DNA of 64,000 nt, taken from the NCBI GenBank assembly GCA_022419385.1, contig JAJUBI010000004.1:3639286-3703285 (forward strand). Reading direction: 5' to 3'. The notes beneath the pieces were generated by a model. It saw nothing but the letters and a program-made list of their open reading frames with translations, was not told where the DNA came from and searched no databases. The DNA comes from Paraconiothyrium sp. Pb-2020. Taxonomy: Eukaryota > Ascomycota > Dothideomycetes > Pleosporales > Didymosphaeriaceae. Positions within the stretch are counted from its first letter, which is position 1, and each line of letters opens with the position of its first letter. Below are positions 33,533-44,425 of this stretch, one piece after another. Made by a program: the position numbers and the translations under genes.

Positions 33533-34995
33533 CGGGAAAGCGCATAGGATTTGTGCGTTGAGTCTGGAAGGGGAGCAGACTGATGATGGGCTTTGGCTCT
33601 GGTTGTACTTGTCGCGTTTTTACGGATACCTCTGAAGCAATGATTTATGATTGACTGACTTTATACCATGTTTCGTAGCGTCTTACCTCTGTAAATATTC
33701 AATTTTACCTCATCTTACAAAGTGTACTTCTTGTCCCAATGACCTTGCAAAACGGTGCAATCTACAAAAGGATTCCGGCTACATGTGTTGTTGTGGAAAG
33801 GAGCTTGGTTCACGAGCGGATTGATCAGAATTGCTACATAAGAAGAAAGCGAGATTGGCCGGATATATACACGATCACGGTAGGAGATCTTCCAAGCTCC
33901 GTACATGATCGCCGCGTGATTGAGTAGTATTAACGTCCAGTTCTTCAACGTGTGTCCTACCTTACTCCTTCCTGTAACTACAATTCTCCATCCATATCAC
34001 CTAACTTGATTCTACAGTTCTTTTATCCATTCAGCACAACCCCTGTGCGCGCTTACAGCATCGCCAGGTTATCACTGACCATGAAATTCCCATTCTCCCA
34101 TCCGAGTCTTAAGCAGACGTGACGGGCATGCGGTAGCGTATCCGTTACCTCTGCTAGCTCTGCATTATAGCTACTATGTCCAGTGAGATTTGTCGAATGG
34201 GCGTAGAGAGTTTCAATTTCGGGCCAGCACGCATGCTAATTCAGCCACGGCGCGTCCCTCGTCGGGTGCGGCATGATGAGCGGGAGGATATCAGCAGATG
34301 ACGCGAAGAGGTTTAATATTGTATGGGCATCGCGCCATTATCAACTCGATTGCGAACATCAGATGCAAACCACTGTGAAACGCTCAAGAATGGCAACAAG
34401 AATGCTAAGAAGGAAGACTTCGCTGGAAGCGTATTATGACTTAGGTAAGTTCGCCTAATCTCTCACACGAGAGGTAGCATTGACACCCTCCAGACGCCTA
34501 GTGCTAGTTTAGTAATCTCGTGCGGTGGAAGATCGGGCCTTTGTATAGGCTATTGAGGTGTGTTGTGCGCAACGACATTCGTGGGAGGGGTCTTGCCTTA
34601 TGATTGACGAATTTCACGATCGTTCGCAATCTAACACCTGCCGAGTCAGTTCTCGCACTCCGTTGCATTCATCAAACATGTTCGCAAACCATTGCCCCTG
34701 CCCAGCGCACCCCTGACGCCACCCCAGCTTAACGGCCTTTTGAGATAGCGCAAGTGCCGCATACACGCAAAATTTGACCAAGATGGGATTCCCGATTGAT
34801 TGATAAATACGGTAGGAAGCCCCGAGTACCAGATTATCGATCTTCTCGACAACAATGTCTTTTGCATCCCAATTCCGTAGTATAGAGATCTGTCCGGCAA
34901 GCGACTGATTGAAAGTGCGCTAACCCAGCCCTACAAGAACTGTCCTCGATCGAAGGAGTCTTGTTTCGCTTCAACTGCTATCTTCAAGGAACAGT
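33533..34995. other. Intergenic, no gene seen
   Basis: About 1.5 kb between the 3' ends of the permease and the GH76 gene (convergent). Only short random ORFs. No repeats or RNA genes recognised. Confidence 0.45.
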
Positions 34996-36381
34996 CTATA
35001 ACAAGGCGGCAGCTAGCACGGCGATGACAACTACCAAACTGCGCGACACGACAAGCGTATCCGCCGCTCCCTCGTTCTCAGCAGGCTTTCCACTTCCACT
35101 CGCAGCGGGTGTGTCTGCAGCGGGGCTTCCATTCGATGTGCCATTGGAAGAAGATTTAGTGGCAAGTGGTTTTGCGTTCGGCACGAGCAGCGCCTGCACA
35201 ACAGCCAGTGCACTGAACGACTGACCAAGGCCATATTCCCCGTCGTTCTTGGTGGTCCATCTGAGGGGGCATTCCACCGTACCATCCTTGGTGCTGCAGC
35301 CCTCCGCTGCTGCCTTCGCAGAAGCCTCGAGCAAAGGCGTGAGAAGGTCAGAGAGGAAAGGAGCAGATGCGATTGTGCGGGCAAAGGAACGAGACGCTAT
35401 GCCCTTGTAAGCCCTCTGGTCGACGTTGCATTTTCCGTTCAGTTCGCAGGCGACCTCCCTAAGGATGTTCTCCTGCACAAAGCTTCTGAAGGTGCTGTTG
35501 ACAAAACCACTCAGCGCATTCTTCCACTTGTCGTCGGTGGTCATGTTCCACATGTGAGCTGCGGCTTCCGTGTAAATACCGTTGTTGCTGGACCATTGTA
35601 TTTTATTGATTTCGGAACAGTTTTGGGTCTCATCCGCTCCGTCATAGATGTACCCCTCGGACACCAATCCAATCTTCTCGGTCCAGTCGAATGCTTTCTC
35701 CGCCCATTCGGCGTACGTGGTGTTACCGGTGAATTTCGCAAGACGGGCAGCGAGCAGGAAGAAGTTTCCCGTCGATATAGCGTTTCGATACGTGTAACCA
35801 TTGTTGAACTGGTAGATTTGCCAGTTCAGGCCTCCATCGCAAGTTTCCTCGTTCCATCGGGCAACCTGGCTCTCGAACACGTTATTTGCCAGGACGTCCC
35901 ATGAAAGGTTTCCAATCTTCTTGGTGGTGAAGCCATTCTCGGCAGCAGACATAGCTGCAAGACCCCAGGTGCTTTGGTCATCGTTTCCAAGACTTTTGGT
36001 TTGGTTCGTGGGCATGAAGGCATCAAACTCGCCAATCTGATGTTCAAAACCTTCGCCGAGGAGATCATCGTATTGAGAATCACCGGTCAAGTACGAGTAG
36101 TCAACAAGACTGCCGAACACGGCACCCGCCTCCCACCAATAATACGGGGAAGAGAAAAGTCCTGGAATGAGATCTTCTTTCAAATCACCCTTGTACAGGT
36201 CGACAATGCTCCCGGCGAGGGTCTTCGCAACGCTCTTGATCGAATCTAAATCGGGTTAGACCGATCGTAAATTTGGTTCCCCTGAGTTCTTACCCTGGTC
36301 CTTGACATCGATATCCAGAGCTGCGCCAGACTGCGTATATAGTGATGTAGTGAGCGACAGAGTAAACAAAGAAACAAACAT
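34996..36381 (-). CDS. GPI-anchored GH76 alpha-1,6-mannanase-like protein (Dfg5/Dcw1 type)
   Basis: Exons 36381..36294 and 36245..34996 encode about 445 residues; the 48-nt phase-1 intron is GTAAGA ... TTTAG with a CTAAC branch. There is a signal peptide (MFVSLFTLSLTTSLYTQSG). The GH76 catalytic pair is present (GNDDQSTWGL), with the family segments SSPYYWWEAGAVFG, GGLNWQIYQFNNGYTYRNAI and WSSNNGIYTEAAAHMW. A Ser/Ala-rich linker and hydrophobic C-terminus (SLVVVIAVLAAALL) indicate a GPI signal. Dfg5/Dcw1 proteins are thought to cut GPI glycans and link mannoproteins to the wall glucan. Confidence 0.9.
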
Positions 36382-36637
36382 CTTGAAACGAATGTTGTGG
36401 GTGTTCCAGCGTTTGCCAACGTGCGGTCTTCGTGCTTTTAATGTTCGCATCCTCCAGCTTGGCATTACCCGGCGTAGAGCCAGCGGCCGCCAGTCTGAGG
36501 CGCACGACCAGGCAGCGACTCCTGCGGGGCCAATCAGCACGGCGGGTTAAATTAGATGGACCGCAGCCATTGCTTGGGGGCCGAATCCCGACTAGAGCGA
36601 ATGCTTTCTCTATGCAGGATGCTCGATACTTTGTATA

Positions 36638-36667
36638 CCGTACGGCTTACGGCCGTACGACCGTACG
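36638..36667. repeat. Cluster of CGTACG palindromes
   Basis: Three CGTACG palindromes within 30 bp (CCGTACGG, GCCGTACG, CCGTACG), located just after the minus-strand UPF0261 gene and before the GH76 promoter. Possibly a binding-site cluster for GH76; function unknown. Confidence 0.4.
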
Positions 36668-36672
36668 TTAAC

Positions 36673-37932
36673 TTAGGACGTTCTATGCACCCGAACCTTC
36701 TCCATCAGTGCTTCCGCAATGTCGCGGGCAAAGCTTGAGTCGTTGATATCTCGGCCGTCTTCTTTGACTTTAATGTCGCTACTATCAAGACCGTCGTAGA
36801 GTGCCTTAAACATAGCCTCATCTGCAGACGCATCCGCAAATGGCCCGTCAGGCGTTGCAATCATGCTGACACCCCCTTTGGGCAACCACACTTCAATCAT
36901 GGCTGGATCTCGGGCGTGCTTTTTTAGCTGAGAAGCAATAAAGCTTCCGACTTCTTTTGCCTCTTCTTGAGATGTTCTCATCAATGTCACCACTGGGTTG
37001 TGCTCGTACAGCTTCCGGCTCTTGTAACGCTCCGGCACTGTACTCTTGGGTCCGAAATTGGACATGTCTGTCGCGCCTACAGACACAAGATTCGGTATAC
37101 CGGCCTTCGCAGCCGCTTCAAGGCGATCATCTCCGGCGCTCATTACACCGCCTGTGAGGAAGTCGCACACCTCTGTGGTAGTGAGATCAAGCACAGCATC
37201 AAGTCCGCCTTCGCGGACCAACCGCTCCATAGCTTTGCCTCCATGGCCTGTCGCGTGGAAAACATAAGTTTCAACATTGTGTTTCGACTCAAGATGCTTG
37301 CGAATAGCGTCTACTGCCGGTGTGGTGACGCCAAACATGGTGATGCCCACCCTAGCCTTTACACCCGGCGGGCTTAGTGCACGCCGGGATGCGTAGGAGG
37401 TGGCCATACCAGCGATGGCTGCGCCCGCATTGCTAAGAACATTTCGAAGGAGCTGGTTGAGCCCAGCAACATCCACTACCGAGTACATCAGCGTGATATC
37501 CGTCTCTTCAACGATAGGTCCGGTGTCGCCGCTTGCAACTGTCGACACAATCATTTTCGGAAAGCCGATCGGAAGCGCATCCCTCATCACTGCTGCAGCG
37601 AGCGAGGTCCCTCCGGATCCTCCAGCGGATATAATACCGTCAATATAGGTGCCATCAGCCTTTTCATAAAATTCCTTCACTAAGGCCGTGGCGTAGCCTG
37701 CCATTCTCTTGATGAGCTCTCCACGTGGCAAGTCGTCGACCTGTTGCGCTTTGCCATAGTTTTCAATCAGCTTGCTGTGTGTATATGTGATTGCCTCATG
37801 CTTGATTTCGCTCCGTCCTACATCGATCAGGCTAACGCCTACGTTCGGATCCGCTCCTCTGATGGCTTCGCAGAGAAACAAAAGCTCGTCCAGCTTTGTA
37901 TCGCAAGTCCCTAGAACAACAACATGAACCAT
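36673..37932 (-). CDS. UPF0261 / Tm-1-like ATP-binding domain protein
   Basis: 419 residues from MVHVVVLGTCDTKLDELLF, the conserved beginning of the UPF0261 (Tm-1-like N-terminal) family; an ATG 150 bp further upstream extends the frame but not the family. Landmarks: IISAGGSGGTSLAAAVMRDA (glycine-rich nucleotide-binding-like), STVASGDTGPIVEETDITLM, GVTTPAVDAIRKHL and FHATGHGGKAMERLV. The domain pairs with a TIM-barrel partner; in many bacteria, plants and fungi the two are fused or adjacent. Here the partner gene is divergent, 156 bp away. The biochemical reaction is not established for fungi. Confidence 0.88.
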   Translation of the reverse strand: MVHVVVLGTCDTKLDELLFLCEAIRGADPNVGVSLIDVGRSEIKHEAITYTHSKLIENYGKAQQVDDLPRGELIKRMAGYATALVKEFYEKADGTYIDGIISAGGSGGTSLAAAVMRDALPIGFPKMIVSTVASGDTGPIVEETDITLMYSVVDVAGLNQLLRNVLSNAGAAIAGMATSYASRRALSPPGVKARVGITMFGVTTPAVDAIRKHLESKHNVETYVFHATGHGGKAMERLVREGGLDAVLDLTTTEVCDFLTGGVMSAGDDRLEAAAKAGIPNLVSVGATDMSNFGPKSTVPERYKSRKLYEHNPVVTLMRTSQEEAKEVGSFIASQLKKHARDPAMIEVWLPKGGVSMIATPDGPFADASADEAMFKALYDGLDSSDIKVKEDGRDINDSSFARDIAEALMEKVRVHRTS

Positions 37933-38088
37933 GGTTGTAGCTGAGAAACTCTCATTTCTCAATACCTGGCGACGTGTAGAATGTGATGAGTGGTAGTTGC
38001 TTTTAGCAGCCCCGCCATGTGGACAAGGTGACGTCAGCGCCCGCTGAATTTGGTGGCCGGTGGACGACGAAGACACTTCCACAACGCC

Positions 38089-38980
38089 ATGGCGCCCCCA
38101 AATGATCGGAAAGAAATACTGCAGAAGCTGCGAAACTCAATCTCAGATGGCACTGTCATTGTCGGAGCAGGTGCCGGCATCGGCTTATCGGCCAAGTTCA
38201 TCGAACAGGGCGGCGGGGACCTGATTATCATTTACAATAGCGGGCGATTTCGGATGGCGGGTCGGGGTTCATTGGCTGGCCTTATGCCGTATGGGAATGC
38301 GAATGATGTTGTGCTTGAAATGGTACGTTCATCTTTGCCGCGTCCTGTGTCCGGTAGCTCATGCTTCATCACAGGCAAACGAGGTCCTACCTGTAGTGAA
38401 GAAGACACCTGTTCTAGCTGGTGTATGTGCGACTGACCCCTTTCGGGACATCGATCGTTTTCTTAAGCAACTGAAAGATATCGGATTTGCCGGTATTCAG
38501 AACTTCCCTACGGTCGGTCTCATTGACGGCCAATTCCGCCAAAATCTGGAAGAGACAGGCATGGGTTACGATGCAGAGGTCGAGCTTGTGCAAAAGGCAC
38601 GTAAGCTGGACCTTATTACCACACCATACGTCTTCAATGTGGGCGAAGCGAAGAAGATGAGCGAGGCCGGTGCAGATATTATCGTTGCACACATGGGCCT
38701 GACGACTTCGGGATCCATCGGGGCAACGAGCGGGAAGAGCTTGGATGACTGCGTCAAACTGATCCAGGAGATTCGAGACGAAGCTATAAAGGCGAATCCG
38801 GATGTCATAGTACTATGTCATGGAGGGCCGATCGCAGCGCCAGAAGACGCGGAGTATGTGATATCACGAACGAAGGGTGTACATGGCTTCTACGGCGCAA
38901 GCTCGATGGAACGACTACCAGTCGAAGAAGCTATCACAAACATTACGAAGACTTTCAAGAATCTCAAACCGAGCTCATAG
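38089..38980 (+). CDS. Tm-1-like TIM-barrel (PEP hydrolase-like) protein
   Basis: Exons 38089..38322 and 38375..38980 encode about 279 residues; the 52-nt phase-0 intron is GTACGT ... CACAG. This is the second half of the Tm-1-like system: a TIM-barrel domain (PEP_hydrolase family). Landmarks are VIVGAGAGIGLSAKFIEQGG, DLIIIYNSGRFRMAGRGSLA, PVLAGVCATDPFRDIDRFL, GFAGIQNFPTVGLIDGQFR and DIIVAHMGLTTSGSIG. The ATG (MAPPNDRKEILQKL) matches the usual start. The gene shares a promoter with the UPF0261 partner, so they are probably co-regulated and act together. Confidence 0.9.
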
Positions 38981-39548
38981 TTGCTCACTAGTTGTGCGGT
39001 GCAATCTTCAGTAAGGGTGCTACTGCAGCTGTAAAACGTACATGACAGCATGGAACTTTGTGGCAAGATGCAATAGTTTGAATGCATGCATGCAAAGGCA
39101 CAAGCTCGCGGGCACGCATTTGTTTTTCTAGACAGTCCGAAAAGTATATAGCCCGCGAATCCTCCAACTCACCAACAGTATGATATATAATAGTACAGCA
39201 TAGAATTCAACCAGCCGCTCCTGGGGTGGCCTTTGCACCTTCCGTGACGTATTCAGAACGCGCTAGCAACGAAACGCGCCCACAGGCACAAACCACAGCA
39301 GCTCGTGCTGTGCCATATTGCCTTCCGCTCTACTGTCCACCACCGCCGTCAACCTCAGGTTCCTTAGCTCCAGTAAGTAATCACCATCAATTTGCTCCAG
39401 AATCTGCTGATTCGCGCCTAGACTTCGCAGGAAGCGCGCACCCACAAGACAAACCGATCTTCTCGTCGCCAAATTGCCCTATCCGTACGCTCTACGAACT
39501 TGTTGGCGCTCCCTGACTTATGCCACGTAGAGCTTTTCCCTAGCCAGC
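38981..39548. other. Intergenic, promoter of the tandem array
   Basis: About 570 bp. No gene seen. Includes a small A/T-rich stretch near 39140-39200. Probably the promoter and leader of the first array gene. Confidence 0.4.
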
Positions 39549-40767
39549 ATGAGCTCGCGGCCAAATAGCAGCTTCGCAGGCTCGACAGCCTCCAAGCGGG
39601 CACCCCTTCCGCCCATGGCGCACCAAGGTTCTCCGAACTACTCGTCCTCAGACAGTTCCTCTTCGAGTGATGATGGGTCGCTGAAAGCGGGAGACACCGC
39701 TAGGATTGGTAAGCAAACTTTCTCAGATGATCCTAGTCGAATGTGGTTAATCTCACAGCTCAATAGGCAACGATTCTGCCATGGACGTTGATGGAGATCG
39801 AGGTGCTATAGGTGACTACGACCTCACTGGTTCCGGTAAGAAAACATCTGATTGCGGCAGACAAGGATTACCTGCGGCAACTAACGCTGAAAAAGGCAAC
39901 AACTCTGATGCTGAAAACGGCAACGAATCTGGCACAGACGCCGAGATGGGCGATTACTCTCCCATAGAGTATTCTTCCGATTCCCAGCGTCCTACAAAGC
40001 AAAATACGGCCAACAAGATGAAGACGAAGAAGGCCAACCGAAGAGGGAATCGTGTGCCGGATGAAAACTCGGACAAAGCTTGGAGCGTACTCACGTTCAC
40101 GAACAAGGTCGGCATCGCTGGCATGGAGGCCTTTCTCCGGCGCCCGGAATTTGGTGTTGACGTCGACGCCGAGTTCCCACCAAAGGCCCAGCCAGACAGG
40201 CCGTTCCGTGATAAGAATGGGACACCAACAAGTCGTGGAGTTGCCATGGCTCTTAGGTGCCGTGATCTGCACAAGAGCCTGATAGATGCTAAGGCCGAAG
40301 ACGACTCTCGCCAGGCCACTGTCGATCAGCTCATCCAAGAGTCCCGCGTCTATCATGCATCAGAGCTCGCGGTGCTTGACACTCAGCAGACCGCGCTGGC
40401 CCGTATCCACCTACAGACCATCAGAAACCAGGCCACGGCTGAGGTTAACGCGGCCTTCGGCAACAACGAGCAACCTGCAGCTCAGCTATCAGGGCTTGCC
40501 CTCGGTAGTGACGGTCGACCTCTTATCTCGGCCGCCGTCCAGCATCTTGTCTACAGCGTGGTTGCGACCCAGATTCGGGGCAACAGGCTGCGAACCATTC
40601 ACGTCTCTGAAGCTGGAGATCAGCGGTTCCAGATAGCAGCCGACTACGCGCAGCTGCGATCCAGGCTGAAGTATGAGCTACAGGGCACTCTGAGGCTCGA
40701 GGAGGATGTGGATCGTGAAGCCACTGCTCGGAAGCTGCTAATGCAAGAGTTTCCTCAGCAGCTGTGA
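39549..40767 (+). CDS. Tandem-array paralogue A, unknown two-domain family
   Basis: Exons 39549..39708, 39767..39835 and 39896..40767 encode about 366 residues; both introns are phase 1 (GTAAGC...AATAG; GTAAGA...AAAAG with a CTAAC branch). The second intron is 60 nt with no stop in frame, so retention would give 386. The N-terminus is Ser/Asp-rich and disordered. Domain 1 (near 137-205): W, then VGIAGMEAFL, GVDVDAEFPP, DGN/RG-like (NGTPTSRGVAMAL) and LHKSLIDAK. Domain 2 (near 282-366): DGRPLISAAVQHLVYSVV ... LLMQEFP. A linker segment (LQTIRNQATAEVNAAF) resembles paralogue B. No known function; no signal peptide. Confidence 0.75.
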
Positions 40768-40900
40768 GGAGGAAGCTGCTTCTAGGCTTGTGCTTGGTGC
40801 TTAGTTGAACATGGTTTTGAGTGAACGGAGGCTGTTTGTCTTGATCGAACTTCTGAAAGCAATGTATAATTTTCAGACGTTGTCACCGACACACTAGAAA

Positions 40901-41575
40901 TTGAAGTGTCAATAAATGTCTATTGAATTTGCAGAATGAGAGTGTGGAGGTGTATGTCGGCAAGGGATTCCATGAAGCACTATGTCTAGTTGAGTTGATG
41001 GCTGTATTGAGCGTTTGTACCTTTAGCTTGGCTGATAATCTCACGTCTTCCATCAATGATCCTTATAGGACGCAAATGATGCAACTGTGGAGATACACCA
41101 AGATACATGAGGAGTATCAAAACAGCAGCATCGTAGAGAGTATCATAGGCAAGGTCATTGAGCTTATGGATATCTCTGTTATGCAAGGGCAGAGTAATGA
41201 TATCAGCGTTATATTTTGCAAACCTCAGATGGTATTATCGAAACAGCAGTGTTTGAAGTGTCGTCAGTAAATGTCTACTGAAGCTTCAGATGGGGATTAT
41301 GAAGGTCAGTGTTGGCAGGAAAACCCATTATGAGATTCTTTCATCGATTTGATTGCTTTACTCGGAACTTGTACATTCAGCTTGGCTTTGAAGTCACTGT
41401 TCTTATAAAACGCGAACGATGCAGCTGTGGAAGTACATTAAGGCGACTGACGAAGATCATAAAGCAGCAACGTGGAGGGACTGGGGGCAGACATTCATAG
41501 GCTCATGCGTACCTTCATTTTCTCGGATAGAGTAATGATATCAGCGCATATGAAATCTTACACCGAACATCTATG
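40901..41575 (+). repeat. Diverged tandem duplication of about 340 bp
   Basis: Copy 1 (about 40901-41235) and copy 2 (about 41253-41575) share the same ordered landmarks: TTGAAGTGTC...AAATGTCTA at the start (40901, 41253), a GTACATT/GTACCTT then AGCTTGGCT block, GATGCARCTGTGGA, and AGAGTAATGATATCAGCG near the end (41191, 41529). The copies are diverged with small indels. Lies downstream of paralogue A; no coding signal seen in it. Confidence 0.65.
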
Positions 41576-42118
41576 GTTCCATGTAAGTACAGATGAACAT
41601 CTTCTCACATCGTATGATCTTTTAATCAGCTACTAGCTTTATGCCGTTTCCGGTTCAAGTTTGCCTGTGCGAGATGGCGTCAACGACCGTCTAAGTTTAG
41701 TTCGTAAAAGAAAAAGCCAGGTTACGTGGTCTCCGACTCTCTCATCCAACTGGTACTCTTCTCTCAACCCCACCACCTATTAAATTTACTCGTGATCCAG
41801 TTCCCGTTTACCTTCGACGTGAGTGATTTCCAATCCAGACGAGACCCGACTTCGACGTTGGTGCGCGACTAAGACATCTCCAGCTTCGAGCCCCGATTGT
41901 GCATCCACTCGTGGAGATTCGAGTCTACACCATCGCGAGGTTCCAGACCGGTCCCTTGAAACCTTCAAATATAAATACACAGGTACTATCCGAGACGTAG
42001 ACGCCCTAAACTATCTCTTTGTAACTTTGCTAATGCCTAACCAGGTATATACACCCATAATCTTAACGCGGGTTCAAAGTCAGACTAATAGCGTCGTCGC
42101 ATCTTTAGAGGATATAAA
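41576..42118. other. Promoter and leader of paralogue B
   Basis: About 540 bp, C/T-rich before the ATG at 42119, with intron-like motifs near 41990-42045 that may reflect a 5'-UTR intron. No ORF called. Confidence 0.35.
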
Positions 42119-43758
42119 ATGGGTTCCATTGAGTCCGAGAAGGACTCGACTGAGATCTTCAGCTCGTCGACCATGAACGACAAGCACAAATACGCCCTCT
42201 CCGCGGACATCCAAGTCTCGCAGGTGCCGCCGGAGAAGTCCGCCGATGATGAGGCTTCGGAGCGAGACGACGCTGCTGGTTTGAGCGGTAAGTAACATTA
42301 CCAGCTGGCTGTCTTGGATAATCTAGAGAGAGGCTGACGCTTGCATAGCTTCGATTGCCTCTGCACCGACCGCTCTTACGACCGTCCACGAGAACATTCG
42401 TAGCGTTTGTGGTATGTGGCCTTCTCTAAACTTGAAGTTTGATCTTCTGATAATTGCCAGGCCCCCGTGATTCCGATGAGGATCATGCTGCCTCAAAGCC
42501 TGCAAACCACAAGCGCATCCGCTCCTTGTCCTTAAAAGACGGGATGTTGCAGCCGCCGTCGAAGAAGCTCGCAGGCAGCCTGACCGCGGTTCCTGAGCCT
42601 TTGAACCAAGTTGAGATTGGCATCAATAGCGGTGAGCCACTTGAATAGAGTCTCTACTCATGGAGACACGGTATCTAACGCTGTTATAGACCCAAGCAAC
42701 CCTTCACCTGTCACAGCTACCGTGGACGACAATGATGGCGGTCGTGTGCTCGGTAAGTCGCGCCCCAATAGCATAATCAATGCGTCAGCTGATGATGAAT
42801 AGGCGGTCCTGCTTCCGGCGACAACCTTGCCACGAACATCACCCTCAACGGTGTTGGTGTTGGAGAAGATGCTGGAGGCACACAAGAGTCCCCCGAAAAC
42901 TTCGCTCAATCCAACATGGCCGACGCAGAGACTGAGGATCATGATAACTGGCAGCGGGGCTGGTACAATGCTAAGAAAACCTTTGCCCACTCGACTCTCA
43001 TGAGCAACACCGGCCGACGAGGAATGGAACAGTTCCTTGGCTGGGAAGACATCGACGTCGAGAAGATGTTTCCGAAAAAGGGAAAGTATCAGGATGCTGA
43101 AGGCAACCCGCTCACTCGGAACGAAGCCATGAAGATCAAAGTGAACGAGGTGCACCAGGCGTACATAGACGCACGCAAGGCTGGCACACGTCAGGTGCCG
43201 CTGGGATGGAACGGACGCGACTTCCGGCCCGGGTACGATCCTTCTTCGTTGCGTGGATCCCAGCGCAATACGCCTTCCTCGCAAGCACAAGTACTGCCAC
43301 CTGCTGGACCAGACGATGGCGTTACTGCAGCTGGCATCAAGGAAGCTTCCCGCAGCCGAAAGCGTCAAGCTGCCACGGTCGTGAACAAGGGAAACGGTGT
43401 GGTGTCGAAAACACGCAGCGACCTCCAAGCTATCCATCGTCAGGCGACGGAGCAGCTCAGGGAGACTTATAAGCGACGACAGGGCAGCACCGTGACCGTG
43501 ACTGATCCCGTTGAACCGGTTATCTCCACCGCGGTAGATCGCCTTGTCTACGGTATCGTCGACCGTCAGATGTACCTCCGCATTGTTCGCATGCTCGACG
43601 ACAATCCGCCAATCGTGGAGGGCGATTACACGAGTATCTTGACAGAGATTCACGAGCATCGTGCGAAGCTGGCCACCGAGCTGCAGCGTACCGTCAAGTT
43701 GGAGAAAGGCCAGGATCCTATGCTTCTTGTCGCGCAAGAGTTCCCGCTCGACGGCTAG
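42119..43758 (+). CDS. Tandem-array paralogue B, unknown two-domain family
   Basis: Five exons: 42119..42287, 42349..42411, 42461..42631, 42690..42752, 42803..43758, about 473 residues. All four introns are phase 1 with standard ends (GTAAGT, GTATGT, GTGAGC, GTAAGT donors); exons 2 and 4 are both 63 nt. The exon-1 to exon-4 part is acidic and disordered. Domain 1 (near 205-280): GWYNAKKTF, RRGMEQFLGW, IDVEKMFPKKG, EGNPLTRNEAM and VHQAYIDARK. Domain 2 (near 393-473): EPVISTAVDRLVYGIV ... LLVAQEFP. The linker has LQAIHRQATEQLRETY, closest to paralogue A. No family recognised. Confidence 0.75.
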
Positions 43759-44425
43759 GCACTCTCAAGGCAGAGCTCTTCTCTCAAGTCCTGGATGCGA
43801 CGATGTGGATCCCCTATTGCTGAATGTTCGGCGTTTTGGGACAGATTTGTGCGGTAAGACTTCACGGAGCGTTTTGGCCTCGGTATCCTCCCTCTTTCAG
43901 AGACAAGTTGTATCGGCAACTTATATATAAACTTAAGTTTCGATCGGAATGGAAGGTAAGACCGTGGTTAGTCCAGCGGCATGCTCAGGTATCCAGTAGG
44001 GCGATAAGTGCAATGAAGTCCTTTGTATGGCCTAAGAACCTCAGCTACTCGAAGTAACGGCAGATGATTGTACCGCCAACGATAGAACACGCGTTACCTA
44101 GGACTAAATCGCCTCGCGCTTCCTGTCTCCTGCCGACGCGTAGTTGGCACGGTGTCGCGGATATTTCGCATTTCCGATCCGCTCCATTCACAGGTGCTTA
44201 GCGCGCCTTCCTGATTCTGGCTGAACCCCAAATTTGACTGCCGCGTTTTGACCTGAGCCTAATCGCCCTCTACGCGTCGGATATAACCCAACAAGTAGCT
44301 TTGCACGACAGTTCCAGTGCGATTTAACCTTTGACACAGTAAGTTCCTGTCGTAGATTGGCAACCCCGAGAATACTTGAATTAATTGACAAACAGTTAAT
44401 TGCTATAGCAAAGCTTCTGAGAAGA
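43759..44425. other. Spacer between paralogues B and C
   Basis: About 670 bp. No gene seen. Probably the B 3' UTR and the C promoter. Confidence 0.4.

Noticed and set aside
42658..43737. 359-residue minus-strand ORF opposite paralogue B
   Set aside because: Exactly antisense to the conserved exon of B and without any domain; a codon-bias shadow.
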